A stretch of 64,000 bases of DNA, from the NCBI RefSeq assembly GCF_001941445.1, contig NZ_CP009245.1:829992-893991 (forward strand). Reading direction: 5' to 3'. The notes under the pieces are model-generated. The model was not told the DNA's origin. It did not search any database and saw only the letters and a list, made by a program, of their open reading frames with translations. The position numbers were made by a program, and so were the translations under genes. The stretch is from Corynebacterium aquilae DSM 44791. GTDB taxonomy: Bacteria > Actinomycetota > Actinomycetes > Mycobacteriales > Mycobacteriaceae. Shown here piece by piece: positions 44,720-53,831 of the stretch (position 1 is the stretch's first letter; every line of letters begins with the position of its first letter).

Positions 44720-46185
44720 TTTTGAGAAAAACTGTGGGCCGTCAGGCTCCGCAGGGCGTGAATCGTTCGTCGCGGAGAACTTCGCTTCGTTGGCAGCTGT
44801 CAGTGGTGACGGCGTCGATGGTGGCGTTGGCCGTGCTGGTGATGTCGATTGTGGCGTACTGGACGGTGTCTGCTTCTTTGTCGCACCAGGTCGATGAGGA
44901 TCTGGATGCGAAGGCGAATTCTTTGCTGTCGAAGAGTTTTGATCCGAATTTTCTGATCAACCCTGGCGCCGAAGTGGCGATGTTTAAGGTGTACAACCCG
45001 GACATCCGTATCGCTTATTTCGGGGCGGGGTCGATGGCTGGTGTGGGCGACCCGATTGACTTCCAGGATGAGGCAGCGGTGCTTCAGAATGAGAAGGATC
45101 GTACGGTGCGCACCGCCGGTAATGAGCGCATTTTGGCTAAGCGTAATGCTGCGGGTGCGCGGGTGATTTTGGCTCAGGATATGGGGCCGACTCACCAGAT
45201 GATTTCTTCGTTGGGCATTGTGCTGCTGTTGATTGGTGGCTTGGGCGTGCTGGTTGCGATTGCTGCCGGTGCGGTGGCTGCCACGGCTGGTTTGCGGCCG
45301 GTGAAGCGGTTGCAAAACGCTGTTGATTATGTGGCTCGTACCGATGATTTGCGTCCGATTGCGGTGGAGGGCACTGATGAGGTTGCGCAGCTGACGAATT
45401 CTTTCAATGGCATGTTGAGCGCGTTGCAGGCTTCTCGAAACCGACAAACTGAGCTGGTTGCTGATGCTGGACATGAGTTGAAGACTCCGTTGACGTCGCT
45501 GCGTACCAACATTGAGCTGTTGATGATGGTGAGTCAGGCGGGCGGCGCGCAGATCGCGGAGCAGGATCGTCGTGATCTTGAGCGTGATGTGATTGCTCAG
45601 CTTGATGAGTTGTCCACCTTGGTTGGTGACTTGGTTGATTTGGCTCGTGAGGATGGTCCCGAGAAGGACTTCGAGTGCGTCGATTTGGTTGAGACCGTGG
45701 AGACGTCTTTGGAGCGTGTGCAGCGGCGCCGTTCCGATGTCACGTTTGATGTTCGTACCACTCCGTGGTTTATCGAGGGTGATTCTTTCGCGTTGAGTCG
45801 TGCGGTGTTGAATCTGCTGGATAATGCCGCGAAGTGGTCGCCGGAGGATGGCGTGGTGCGGGTGGTAATGCAGGAGCGTGGCGGCCAGTTGGCGTTGACG
45901 ATTTCGGACTCTGGCCCGGGTATTCCGGTGAATGAGCGTGAGAAGGTCTTTGAGCGGTTCTATCGTTCGATTCAGTCTCGTTCGATGCCGGGTTCCGGTT
46001 TGGGCTTGGCAATCGTGAAGCAGGTGATTAATCGACACAATGGCACGATTGTTGCCAGTGAAAGCGATGATGGCGGCACCATGATGACGGTGACTTTGCC
46101 TGGTGGTCCCGATGTTGAGTCCCATCGGACGAAGAATGAGGCTTCGCGCGCGAAGCGCTCTAATGGGTGGGGCTTCCATATTTAG
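44716..46185 (+). CDS. mprB: Sensor histidine kinase MprB
   Basis: 489 residues with a GTG start. Two transmembrane helices (about 35-58 and 165-190) enclose an extracytoplasmic sensor domain. A HAMP domain follows, then the phosphoacceptor helix [19 protein letters not shown], the N-box [14 protein letters not shown], and GPGIP and [10 protein letters not shown]. It partners MprA. The terminator CCGGCCGT...ACGGCCGG with a T-run lies at 46204-46258. Confidence 0.94.
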   Translation: MILRKTVGRQAPQGVNRSSRRTSLRWQLSVVTASMVALAVLVMSIVAYWTVSASLSHQVDEDLDAKANSLLSKSFDPNFLINPGAEVAMFKVYNPDIRIAYFGAGSMAGVGDPIDFQDEAAVLQNEKDRTVRTAGNERILAKRNAAGARVILAQDMGPTHQMISSLGIVLLLIGGLGVLVAIAAGAVAATAGLRPVKRLQNAVDYVARTDDLRPIAVEGTDEVAQLTNSFNGMLSALQASRNRQTELVADAGHELKTPLTSLRTNIELLMMVSQAGGAQIAEQDRRDLERDVIAQLDELSTLVGDLVDLAREDGPEKDFECVDLVETVETSLERVQRRRSDVTFDVRTTPWFIEGDSFALSRAVLNLLDNAAKWSPEDGVVRVVMQERGGQLALTISDSGPGIPVNEREKVFERFYRSIQSRSMPGSGLGLAIVKQVINRHNGTIVASESDDGGTMMTVTLPGGPDVESHRTKNEASRAKRSNGWGFHI

Positions 46186-46203
46186 CCCCCTTGTTGGTTG
46201 TGT

Positions 46204-46258
46204 CCGGCCGTGTGTTTCGCCCTTTGCGGGGTGGGGCAGACGGCCGGTTGTTGTTTTT
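46204..46258 (+). terminator. Terminator of mprAB
   Basis: CCGGCCGT (46204-46211) pairs with ACGGCCGG (46240-46247), followed by TTGTTGTTTTT. Confidence 0.8.
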
Positions 46259-46440
46259 GTCGGGGGTTGTGTCTGACAGATTGCCTGGGGTGGGTTAGCC
46301 TGGGGCGCATGCGGTATTCCGCCTGGGGAGGCCGTAGTTTCGCAATAGCTGTCAAGCCACAGGAAACGCGGAACTTTTTAATAAAAATTTGAATTTATCT
46401 TTCCAGCCCTTCACCAGTGCGAAGGGTCATTATTTGTTCT

Positions 46441-48045
46441 ATGCGATACGAAGACATGCCCAAGAACCCCTTCCACAATGATGACGCTGCTTCCGAGGCT
46501 CAGGCTTCGCAGCGGCGCGCTGAAGGGGAGTACACCCAGCCGCGGGATGCTGTGGCGCAGCAGCCCCTGACGCCCTCCCAGTCGAATTCTGCGCCGCAGT
46601 GGGGTGGTGATGCCGCCATCCAGGATGCTCAGCAGCAGCGCAGCGATACCGCTGCGGACTCTGCCCCGGCTCAGCCGTACAGTTCGGTGGCGAAGCCGCC
46701 GGTGGCTCCGCGGACGTTGGCGGATGCTGCGGCGCAACAGGTAAACGATGTGCGGGAGACCATAAGTTTTGATGCCGTTCCGGAGCAAGCTCCCCGGCAC
46801 TATGCGCCGGCTGGCGCTGCGGGTGGTTTCAGCGCTCCCCGGAATCCTTATGCCTATGAGGCGCAGCAGCCGCTGGCTGCTGGTGGGGCTGGTGGTGTGC
46901 CGCCGACCGGGCAGGGCTTCGAGGGGCCGGCTTTTGCTCAGCCTGCCCCGCAGGGCCACAAGGCTGTGAAGGAAAAGAAGAAGGTGTCTTTGGGCACCGC
47001 TTTGGCGATGATGTTGGTGGGCGCTATTGGCGCTGGCACTTTGACTGGTGTGGCTGCTACCCAGTTCGCCCCGGAGAACAGCACGGCTGTTAATGCGTTG
47101 AATGAGCCGACGATTCACCGCACGGCGACTAAGGAGCCGGGCAGTGTGGAAGATGTTGCCTCGAATGTGTTGCCGGCAGTGGTTTCTATTCGGGTGGCTG
47201 GCCCGTCTGCTGTTGATGAGGGGTCGGGGTCGATTATTTCCTCCGACGGCTATGTGTTGACCAATAATCACGTGGTGGATGCGGCCTCGCAGGGCGGGCA
47301 GATTCAGGTCACTTTAAATGATGGCCGCACTTTTGGTGCGGATCTGGTTGCCGGGGATCCGTCCTATGACGTGGCTGTGATTAAGTTGCGCGATGCCAAG
47401 GATTTGCCGGTGATCAACTTCGGTAATTCTGATGACATCAAGGTGGGCCAGCAGGTTGTGGCGATTGGTTCTCCGCTGGGGTTGTCTGCGACGGTGACCT
47501 CTGGCATTGTTTCGGCGTTGAATCGTCCGGTGCGGGCTTCTGGTCAGGCTGGGGGAGAGTCTTCGTTGATTGATGCGATCCAGACTGATGCTGCTATTAA
47601 CCCGGGTAACTCCGGTGGGCCTTTGGTGGATATGTCGGGCAATCTCATCGGAATGAATTCGGTGATTGCGTCGATGTCTCAGGGTGGTTCGGAGGCAGGT
47701 TCGATTGGTTTGGGTTTTGCTATTCCGGTCAATCAGGCCCGCAAGATCGCCCAGGAGCTTATCCAGGACGGTAAGGTGACTACTCCGAAGATTGGGGTGC
47801 GTTTGGCACCGCAGTCCCGGGTGAAGGGCGCTGTGGTGGGGCAGGTTGATGAGGGTTCGCCGGCCCAGGAGGCGGGTATTGCTCCGGGTGATGTGATCAT
47901 CGGTGTTGATGATCGTGCGACGGATTCGGCTGATGCGCTCATCGCGGCTATTCGTTCTCACAATGTTGGCGACAAGGTGACGTTGAAAGTTACCTCAATT
48001 GACAACCAGAACGACGTGAAAGATGTGCCTGTCACGCTAAGCTAG
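46441..48045 (+). CDS. HtrA/DegP-like serine protease with PDZ domain
   Basis: 534 residues. A 180-residue Gln/Ala/Pro-rich cytoplasmic stretch precedes one transmembrane helix (LGTALAMMLVGAIGAGTL). The trypsin-like domain has the triad His in TNNHVVDA, Asp in YDVAVIKL and Ser in GNSGGPLV. A C-terminal PDZ domain ends the protein. It degrades or refolds damaged envelope proteins and corresponds to PepD behind mprAB in mycobacteria. The start is uncertain: ATG 46441, ATG 46456 or GTG 46417. A CATTAT seven bases before 46441 would allow a leaderless message. Confidence 0.9.
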   Translation: MRYEDMPKNPFHNDDAASEAQASQRRAEGEYTQPRDAVAQQPLTPSQSNSAPQWGGDAAIQDAQQQRSDTAADSAPAQPYSSVAKPPVAPRTLADAAAQQVNDVRETISFDAVPEQAPRHYAPAGAAGGFSAPRNPYAYEAQQPLAAGGAGGVPPTGQGFEGPAFAQPAPQGHKAVKEKKKVSLGTALAMMLVGAIGAGTLTGVAATQFAPENSTAVNALNEPTIHRTATKEPGSVEDVASNVLPAVVSIRVAGPSAVDEGSGSIISSDGYVLTNNHVVDAASQGGQIQVTLNDGRTFGADLVAGDPSYDVAVIKLRDAKDLPVINFGNSDDIKVGQQVVAIGSPLGLSATVTSGIVSALNRPVRASGQAGGESSLIDAIQTDAAINPGNSGGPLVDMSGNLIGMNSVIASMSQGGSEAGSIGLGFAIPVNQARKIAQELIQDGKVTTPKIGVRLAPQSRVKGAVVGQVDEGSPAQEAGIAPGDVIIGVDDRATDSADALIAAIRSHNVGDKVTLKVTSIDNQNDVKDVPVTLS

Positions 48046-48224
48046 GGAGAAATAGACACAGGCGCCCCGCGCTTCCTGCTTTGTGGGAAGCACGACGCTG
48101 GTCACCGGCATTGCGAACTTGTGTCCGCGGTGCCGGTGTCCGCGCATCTGCCCTCCGTTTGGTGGGGTGTGGGGTGCGGTGTGCACAGTTTTGTATAGCG
48201 TCCCACCTAGATTAGGACCCCGCC

Positions 48225-48794
48225 ATGGAACACTCCTCACACGCCCCCGTTGATCTTGATGGCATCGCTGAGCCGGATCCGGAGGTTTTGCGCGCCGAGG
48301 AAAGCGACGGCGGCGCCAAGCCGCAGCGTCGTGCGCTCGTCGTGTTAGTTGGTGATTCGATCACTGACCCGGATTCCACTGCCCGCCTGGTGACTGAGTT
48401 GCTCAACGAAGACGATTTCACCGTCGATGCGGTGGTGGGGGTTCCTTCCAAGGGCAAAGCGATCCGCAAGGCGTTGGAAACTGCTGTGGTCGGTGGCGCG
48501 GATTTGGTGCTCACCATTGGTGGTACTGGGGTGGGGCCGCGCAATAAGACCCCTGATGCGACCCGTGCGGTGCTTGACCAGATTCTGCCTGGGGTGTCCC
48601 AGGCGTTGCGTGCGTCGGGTTTGGCTTGCGGTGCGATTGATGCTGGTACTTCTCGGGGTATTGCGGGAGTGTCCGGTTCCACCATGATCGTTAATCTGGC
48701 GCCGTCGCGGTCTTCCATTCGTGATGGTATGGCGACGTTGGGTCCGTTGGTGCACCACGTTTTGGATCAGCTGGATCAGTGGACCTGTGAATAG
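48225..48794 (+). CDS. moaB: MoaB/MogA-type molybdopterin-binding protein
   Basis: 189 residues. The fold signature is VLVGDSITDPDST, LTIGGTGVGPRNKTPDAT and the later GIAGVSGSTMIVNLAPS. In the pathway it adenylylates molybdopterin. The N-terminus has an acidic 35-residue extension. The stop overlaps the start of the next small gene. The same order (htrA, moaB, then mscL) is recalled from mycobacteria. Confidence 0.9.
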   Translation: MEHSSHAPVDLDGIAEPDPEVLRAEESDGGAKPQRRALVVLVGDSITDPDSTARLVTELLNEDDFTVDAVVGVPSKGKAIRKALETAVVGGADLVLTIGGTGVGPRNKTPDATRAVLDQILPGVSQALRASGLACGAIDAGTSRGIAGVSGSTMIVNLAPSRSSIRDGMATLGPLVHHVLDQLDQWTCE

Positions 48795-48987
48795 GCCGGA
48801 GCCGAAAGCTGCGGGGTTGCGTAAACGGTCCCGGCGGAAGCCGTCCGTGGAAAAATCGGCCACCGGTGGTGACTTGGCGCCGGAGTTGTTGCGCACTGAG
48901 CGGGCTGTCGGGCAGAAGAGTTCTGCAGGTTTTGATGAGCAGTTCTGGCGTGAGCAAATGCCACCCCATTGGGGTGTGAGTCGTTAA
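48787..48987 (+). CDS. Small conserved basic protein downstream of moaB
   Basis: 66 residues from a GTG that overlaps the end of moaB by eight bases. It is basic at the N-terminus (LRKRSRRKPSVEK) and ends in FDEQFWREQMPPHWGVSR; a W..(Q/E).PPHW motif of this type recurs in small actinobacterial proteins. The function is unknown. The overlap and a terminator right after it support the call. Confidence 0.65.
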   Translation: MNRPEPKAAGLRKRSRRKPSVEKSATGGDLAPELLRTERAVGQKSSAGFDEQFWREQMPPHWGVSR

Positions 48988-48995
48988 AGGCAATT

Positions 48996-49034
48996 AAAAA
49001 ACCGCGCTTCCCGTGTGACGGGGGCGCGGTTTGT
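48996..49034. terminator. Terminator between the moaB unit and mscL
   Basis: ACCGCGC pairs with GCGCGGT around an inner CCCGT/ACGGG stem; A-run before and T-rich sequence after. Confidence 0.8.
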
Positions 49035-49064
49035 GCTTGTCAGCGGTGAAGCTGATGAAAGCTA

Positions 49065-49469
49065 TTAGATGTTGCGAGTCTTGAGCAGGTCGCGGATCTC
49101 GGTGAGCAGCTGGGTGTCGACTGCGACTGCTTCCTCTTCTTCCTCGACGGCGCCGGCGCGGGCAGCCTGGGCGGCCTTGACCTTGTTCATCGGGACGACG
49201 ATGAGGAAGTAGACGATGGCGGCGACGATGATGAAGTTGATGGCGGCGGTGATGACGGCACCGAAGTTCATGAAGGTGGCTTCGTTGCCGGCCTTGATGA
49301 AGAAGCCGAGGCCGTCAGCGTCGGCGCTGCCGAAGGAGGCGATCAGCGGGTTCACGAGGTTCTCAGTGAAGGCGGTGACGATAGCGGTGAAAGCGGTTGC
49401 CACGACCACTGCGACGGCGAGGTCGACGACGTTGCCACGCATGATGAAGTCTTTAAAGCCCTTGAGCAT
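49065..49469 (-). CDS. mscL: Large-conductance mechanosensitive channel MscL
   Basis: 134 residues: MLKGFKDFIMRGNVVDLAVAVVVATAFTAIVTAF is the amphipathic N-terminus and first pore helix. The second helix is AINFIIVAAIVYFLIVVPM, followed by an acidic linker and a C-terminal helix. It opens under membrane tension to release solutes. AAGGAG lies just before the ATG at 49469, so the longer upstream frame is rejected. Confidence 0.94.
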   Translation of the reverse strand: MLKGFKDFIMRGNVVDLAVAVVVATAFTAIVTAFTENLVNPLIASFGSADADGLGFFIKAGNEATFMNFGAVITAAINFIIVAAIVYFLIVVPMNKVKAAQAARAGAVEEEEEAVAVDTQLLTEIRDLLKTRNI

Positions 49470-49627
49470 GAGGATCTCCTTGTAGGTGTTGTCCATTTGG
49501 GGTAGGGCAACACGCTCAAAGGCGTGGGCCCGCCATTCCACACGGTGTGGTTGGTGTAGGTGAGCTTAATGGGAAAGGCCCGAAAAACCTAAGAAAAAAC
49601 TAAATCTCTTACTGGGATGCGTGTCCA

Positions 49628-50365
49628 CTAGGGGTCGTTGTGGGCGCGCGCCCCTGTGACCACAACCGCAACAGGGGTATACATTGAGATCGCTGCCACT
49701 TTCCGTGCGTCGCTTTCGGGGAGGGCAATCAGGACGGCCGTGGCGTTTTTCCCGGCCGTGCTTTCCGTGGTGGAAATAATGGTTCCACCAGCGGATATGA
49801 CCCGGGGTTCTGAAGTGTTTTCGTCGGCAACGACCACGGAGACCACATCGCCATGCTGCAGCAGTGGAGCCAGAGCTGGGTCCGCGAGGGGCAGGGGCAC
49901 CATATTGCCTGGCTCGCTTCTGTCGTTAATGGTGTTTATCGTCACAAATGTGTTAGTGAGATCCTCTCCCAGCACATTGAGGGGTGAAAAAGTATCACCC
50001 GTTGTTAATCCGTGGGCAGCGATTTTTCCGACGATTGCATCCTTGTCGAGATGTCCTTCGGGGGCGAGGCCGGCGGGTTGGGTGCGGGTGGTGAGGTCTG
50101 CTGCGGTGATCTTGTGTCCCGCGATGATGTCGTGCGCGGCCACTGTCACTGTTTCGCTTTTCTGGCTGATCGCACTTGCAAGTGCTGCCAGGAGGAGGGA
50201 AAGGGCCAGAACTCGGCGCAGGAAAACCGTCCTGCGCCAGCTGGGGGTTAATAGGTGGGGTGCAAAGATTTTGCGAAGTCTGGGCTCCAGCTTGTGTCCT
50301 GGGGTGAGTGCTGAAGGTGTTGGGCTTTGGGTGGTGGGGTCGGGGTGGCCGGATTGGGGGTTCAT
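49628..50365 (-). CDS. SAF-domain membrane-anchored protein (CpaB-like)
   Basis: About 245 residues. A Pro/Ser-rich cytoplasmic start is followed by one transmembrane helix (VLALSLLLAALASAIS) and an SAF domain (VTVAAHDIIAGHKITAADLTTRTQPAGLAPEG), then a strand-rich C-terminal domain. Relatives include CpaB/RcpC pilus-assembly proteins, but no pilus genes are nearby. The start codon is uncertain (50365 or 50383). A stable hairpin (50379-50427) lies just upstream, between it and fthC. Confidence 0.75.
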   Translation of the reverse strand: MNPQSGHPDPTTQSPTPSALTPGHKLEPRLRKIFAPHLLTPSWRRTVFLRRVLALSLLLAALASAISQKSETVTVAAHDIIAGHKITAADLTTRTQPAGLAPEGHLDKDAIVGKIAAHGLTTGDTFSPLNVLGEDLTNTFVTINTINDRSEPGNMVPLPLADPALAPLLQHGDVVSVVVADENTSEPRVISAGGTIISTTESTAGKNATAVLIALPESDARKVAAISMYTPVAVVVTGARAHNDP

Positions 50366-50378
50366 GTTGTTGTGACGC

Positions 50379-50427
50379 AGCAACGCCCCACTGCTGGTTC
50401 TGGGTGAACCGCGCGTGGGGCGTTGCT
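50379..50427 (-). terminator. Hairpin between fthC and the SAF-domain gene
   Basis: AGCAACGCCCCAC pairs perfectly with GTGGGGCGTTGCT (13 bases), with an inner GGTTC/GAACC stem. There is no T-run. It could be an attenuator or processing site in the intergenic gap. Confidence 0.6.
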
Positions 50428-50494
50428 GGGCTGCGCTGGGGCGAGCCGTCGTCGGGGTGGTGCGCTATGTGCGCGTGGGATAAGGGGTTGGTTT

Positions 50495-51106
50495 CTAGTT
50501 TTTGGTTCCGTTGCACCAAAACAAACCGGATGGCGTGATGACGCCACTGACCCGCATGTCGTGTTCTTCCACGGGGAGCTCATTGAGTACTTCCTCGTCG
50601 TAGAGCAATGCGATAACGGGCGCATTGACGTCTACCAGTGCACGGTCGTAGAAGCCGCCGCCTTGTCCCAGGCGGTAGCCGTCGCGGGTGCACGCGAGGG
50701 CGGGAACAAAAATGAGGTCGCACGTGGAGAATGCGTGGCCGCCGGCGACTGGTTCCTGTGCCCCAAAGGAGGTTGGAATCAGTGGGCCGTCAGCCCAGCC
50801 AAGATCCATTTCCGCATCTTCGAGGGTGCGGGGGATCAGTGGCCTGCAGTGTTTGGAGAGTGCTGGCAGGAGTGATTGTCCGCCTGGCTCTCCGGTTGTA
50901 GGAAAGTAGGCCGCGACCTGAGCGGCGCCATGTGATAGCGACGCGGCATGGGCAGCGATTGCGTCGTCCAGTTCGCCGTGGGCGCGGAGTTGCCGCGCCT
51001 GGCGAATCTGCGCGCGAATGGACTGCTTGGCCGCGGCCATTTGTGCGCTGTTGGCGGAAACGGCCGTGGTGACCTTGGTTCCGCGCTGGTTGGATGATGT
51101 GCCCAT
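50495..51106 (-). CDS. fthC: 5-formyltetrahydrofolate cyclo-ligase
   Basis: 203 residues with the ATP/folate motif YRLGQGGGFYDRAL and the C-terminal LPVEEHDMRVSGVITPSG. It converts 5-formyl-THF to methenyl-THF with ATP. Divergent from galU across 480 bases. Confidence 0.9.
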   Translation of the reverse strand: MGTSSNQRGTKVTTAVSANSAQMAAAKQSIRAQIRQARQLRAHGELDDAIAAHAASLSHGAAQVAAYFPTTGEPGGQSLLPALSKHCRPLIPRTLEDAEMDLGWADGPLIPTSFGAQEPVAGGHAFSTCDLIFVPALACTRDGYRLGQGGGFYDRALVDVNAPVIALLYDEEVLNELPVEEHDMRVSGVITPSGLFWCNGTKN

Positions 51107-51586
51107 GACTCCACTGTACGACTGCTAGGTGTTATCTTTTGAAAAAGGATAGCCTTTTGCTTACGTGTTTTGCAGCGTTTTTTACAAAAAGCCTGGCAGT
51201 TGCCTGTTTTTCTAAATGGAAAATATCTCAAAAAACTTCAAGCATGATGTGGGGAATACCTGTTTTTCGTGCATGGATGTTGAAAAAGTAGTTTCAACAC
51301 CGGGCCCCACCAGATAAGGTGCGTTTCATCTTATGTGTTTTGGGGTGTGGGGGTGGCGTTGGCGGGGGCACGTTTCGGAGAATGTTCCGATTTTTGGGCG
51401 GGGGTTGGGGTAGTGTGTGGGGGTAGACGGGCGCTATGAAAAAAGTGATTAGCCCCACGTAACTATGTGTGTGGCACCACAGTATAAAGCTTTGACCAGC
51501 AAAGTTTCTCGGTGGTTGCCATGTTCACTAACTGAGGGCAGTGTGCCGCTAATGTGCTACTGCCCGCAAATGTAAAGTGTGCGTTT
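51107..51586. promoter_or_regulatory. AT-rich divergent region between fthC and galU
   Basis: 480 bases, AT-richer than the surroundings, with poly-T and poly-A tracts. It holds a TGTG-N8-CACA palindrome (51466-51481) that fits the core of GlxR (Crp-type) sites, and TAAAGT (51573-51578) eight bases before the galU ATG, which suggests a leaderless transcript. No gene is seen. Confidence 0.5.
51466..51481. promoter_or_regulatory. Possible GlxR (Crp-family) site
   Basis: TGTG-TGTGGCAC-CACA. The known corynebacterial consensus is TGTGA-N6-TCACA; the inner A and T are not matched, so the call is weak. Confidence 0.35.
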
Positions 51587-52504
51587 ATGAATCTTCCCAT
51601 TGCCGATCACAAATGGTCCGTGAAGACGGTCGTCGTTCCGGCAGCAGGAATGGGTACGCGATTCCTGCCCGCCACCAAGACGGTTCCGAAGGAACTTCTT
51701 CCCGTCGTTGATACCCCCGGTATCGAGGTCATCGCCAGCGAAGCTGCCGCTTTGGGTGCAAGCAAGATGATCATCGTCACCGCCCCGAAAAAACAGGGCG
51801 TGCTGGCACACTTCGACCCCTACCCGGAACTCGAGGCCCTGCTAGAGGAACGCGGCAAGTCCGCCCAGCTGGAAAAAGTCCGCCGCGCCCCTAACCTCAT
51901 CGAGGCCATTCCGGTGACCCAGGAACGCCCCTTAGGCCTGGGGCATGCGGTCAGCTTGGCGGAAGCAGAACTGCATGACGACGAAGACGTCGTCGCGGTG
52001 ATGCTCCCCGACGACTTGGTCTTGCCCCAGGGCGTGATGGAAACCATGGCCAAAGCCCGCGAAAGCGTCGGCGGCAGCGTGCTGTGCGCCTGCGAGGTGC
52101 CCCGCGAGGAGGTCTCCAACTACGGCGTGTTTGAGGTAGAACCCGTCGACGACCCGGCCACCCCGGGGCTGAAAAAAGTCATCGGCATGGTTGAAAAGCC
52201 CGCCGTGGAAGACGCTCCCTCCAACTACGTGGCCACCGGACGCTACCTATTGGATCGAGAAATCTTCGACGCGCTGAGAAAAATCACCCCGGGTGCTGGT
52301 GGCGAACTGCAGCTGACCGACGCAATTGCTATGTTGATCGACAAGGGTCATCCGGTACATATCGTGGTCCATGACGGCGCGCGTCATGACTTAGGTAATC
52401 CGGGCGGCTACATTCGTGCCTGTGTGGATTTCGCGTTGCGGGATCCCCAGTACGGTCCGGGTCTTCGCCGCTACCTTACGGCCCGGCTTTCACAGGAAGA
52501 CTAG
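51587..52504 (+). CDS. galU: UTP-glucose-1-phosphate uridylyltransferase
   Basis: 305 residues: VVVPAAGMGTRFLPATKTVPKELLPVVD is the nucleotide-binding signature; VMLPDDLV and MVEKPA are the metal and sugar-phosphate regions. It makes UDP-glucose for cell-wall polysaccharide and trehalose. The ATG at 51587 is favoured because TAAAGT lies eight bases upstream; the frame starts earlier at 51554. glp begins 15 bases after the stop. Confidence 0.95.
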   Translation: MNLPIADHKWSVKTVVVPAAGMGTRFLPATKTVPKELLPVVDTPGIEVIASEAAALGASKMIIVTAPKKQGVLAHFDPYPELEALLEERGKSAQLEKVRRAPNLIEAIPVTQERPLGLGHAVSLAEAELHDDEDVVAVMLPDDLVLPQGVMETMAKARESVGGSVLCACEVPREEVSNYGVFEVEPVDDPATPGLKKVIGMVEKPAVEDAPSNYVATGRYLLDREIFDALRKITPGAGGELQLTDAIAMLIDKGHPVHIVVHDGARHDLGNPGGYIRACVDFALRDPQYGPGLRRYLTARLSQED

Positions 52505-52519
52505 AAACCCACACCCATC

Positions 52520-53770
52520 ATGCGCAGCGTCGAAGAACAGCTGGTCAGAGTCACCAGCCTGCCAGTGTCCCCGGAGCCTGTCCGGATCGCAATCTCCGAG
52601 GCGTTGGGCTTGATGTGTGCCGAAGAAGTCGAAGCCACCCGCCCACTGCCGGGCTTTCCCCAAGCCGCCATCGACGGCTATGCGGTGCGCGCCGTGGACG
52701 TGGGCGGCCAACGCCCACTATCGGGAGCCGAACCCGTCGCAGTGAACTCGGTGAGCCTGCCGGTCGTCGGCGAGGTGGCCGCCGGCTCGGCGCAACCCTT
52801 GCGCCTGCAACCAAAACAAGCCGTCCGCGTGTGGACCGGCGCCCCGCTACCCGCCCTTGCGGATGCGGTGCTGCCACTGCAGTGGTCGGATAGGGGCACC
52901 AATCGGGTGCGCCCCACCCGCTCGGTGAAATCAGGAGAATTCGTCCGCCGCGTCGGCGATGACATTTCCCCCGGCGACGTCGCCGTCCAACCCGGAGACA
53001 TCCTCGGCCCCGCACAAATCGGCCTGTTAGCGGCAGTGGGGCGCTCCAAAGTGCTGGTCTACCCCCGCCCCCGCGTCTCCGTCATCTCCGTCGGACGCGA
53101 ACTCGTCGACATCGACCGCGAACCCACCCTCGGGCAAGTCTTCGACGTCAACTCCTACGCCCTCGCGGCCGCCGGCCGCGAAGCCGGCGCCGACGTGCAC
53201 CGCGTCGGCATCGCCGAAGGTGAACCCCGACGAGTCCGCGACATCATCGAAGGCCAGCTACTGCGCAGCGAAATCCTGGTCATCTCCGGCGGCGTTGGCG
53301 GCGCCGGAAGCGAGGTCATTCGCAAAGTGCTCGCCGAAATGGGCGACGTCGACACCGCCCGGGTCGCCATGCACCCCGGCAGTGTGCAAGGCTTTGCCAA
53401 CATCGACGGCAAACCCGTCTTCCTCGTCCCCAACAACCCCGTCTCGGCGCTGGTGATCTTCGAAATCTTCATCCGCCCCGTCATCCGCCAAGCACTCGGC
53501 AAACGCTCCGCGCAACGCCGCTACGTGCGCGCCCGCAGCGTCAACCGCATCCAATCCCGCTACGGCCGCCGTGGATTCGTCCGCGCCAAACTCATGCGCG
53601 ACGCAGACACCTCCGACTACCTCGTCCAAGGCCTCGGCGGCGCCACCGGCGCCCCCGCCCACCTGCTCGCCGGCATGGGAGAAGCCAACGCCATCGTGCG
53701 GATCCCCGAAAACGTGGAACTCGTCCAGCCCGGCGACGTCGTCGACGTGCTGTTCCTCTCCCAACGATGA
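52520..53770 (+). CDS. glp: Gephyrin-like protein Glp (MoeA family)
   Basis: 416 residues with the complete MoeA fold: FPQAAIDGYAVRAVDV at the N-terminus, the GDDISPGDVAVQPGDILGP segment, and ISVGRELVDIDREPTLGQVFDVNS. Three active-site motifs of catalytic MoeA are altered: GGVSVG..D is GGVGGAGSE, KPGKP is HPGSV and LPGNP is VPNNP. Work on C. glutamicum describes a MoeA homologue, Glp, that binds FtsZ and a membrane receptor (GLPR) and acts in cell division. The gene order galU-glp-rimJ-glpr fits that system. It is therefore probably a division protein rather than a molybdenum-cofactor enzyme. Confidence 0.85.
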   Translation: MRSVEEQLVRVTSLPVSPEPVRIAISEALGLMCAEEVEATRPLPGFPQAAIDGYAVRAVDVGGQRPLSGAEPVAVNSVSLPVVGEVAAGSAQPLRLQPKQAVRVWTGAPLPALADAVLPLQWSDRGTNRVRPTRSVKSGEFVRRVGDDISPGDVAVQPGDILGPAQIGLLAAVGRSKVLVYPRPRVSVISVGRELVDIDREPTLGQVFDVNSYALAAAGREAGADVHRVGIAEGEPRRVRDIIEGQLLRSEILVISGGVGGAGSEVIRKVLAEMGDVDTARVAMHPGSVQGFANIDGKPVFLVPNNPVSALVIFEIFIRPVIRQALGKRSAQRRYVRARSVNRIQSRYGRRGFVRAKLMRDADTSDYLVQGLGGATGAPAHLLAGMGEANAIVRIPENVELVQPGDVVDVLFLSQR

Positions 53771-53831
53771 ACCACCCCCACCCACACACCGGCCACGCGC
53801 CCCACCGGCACCACCGCACCAGCGGAACAGC

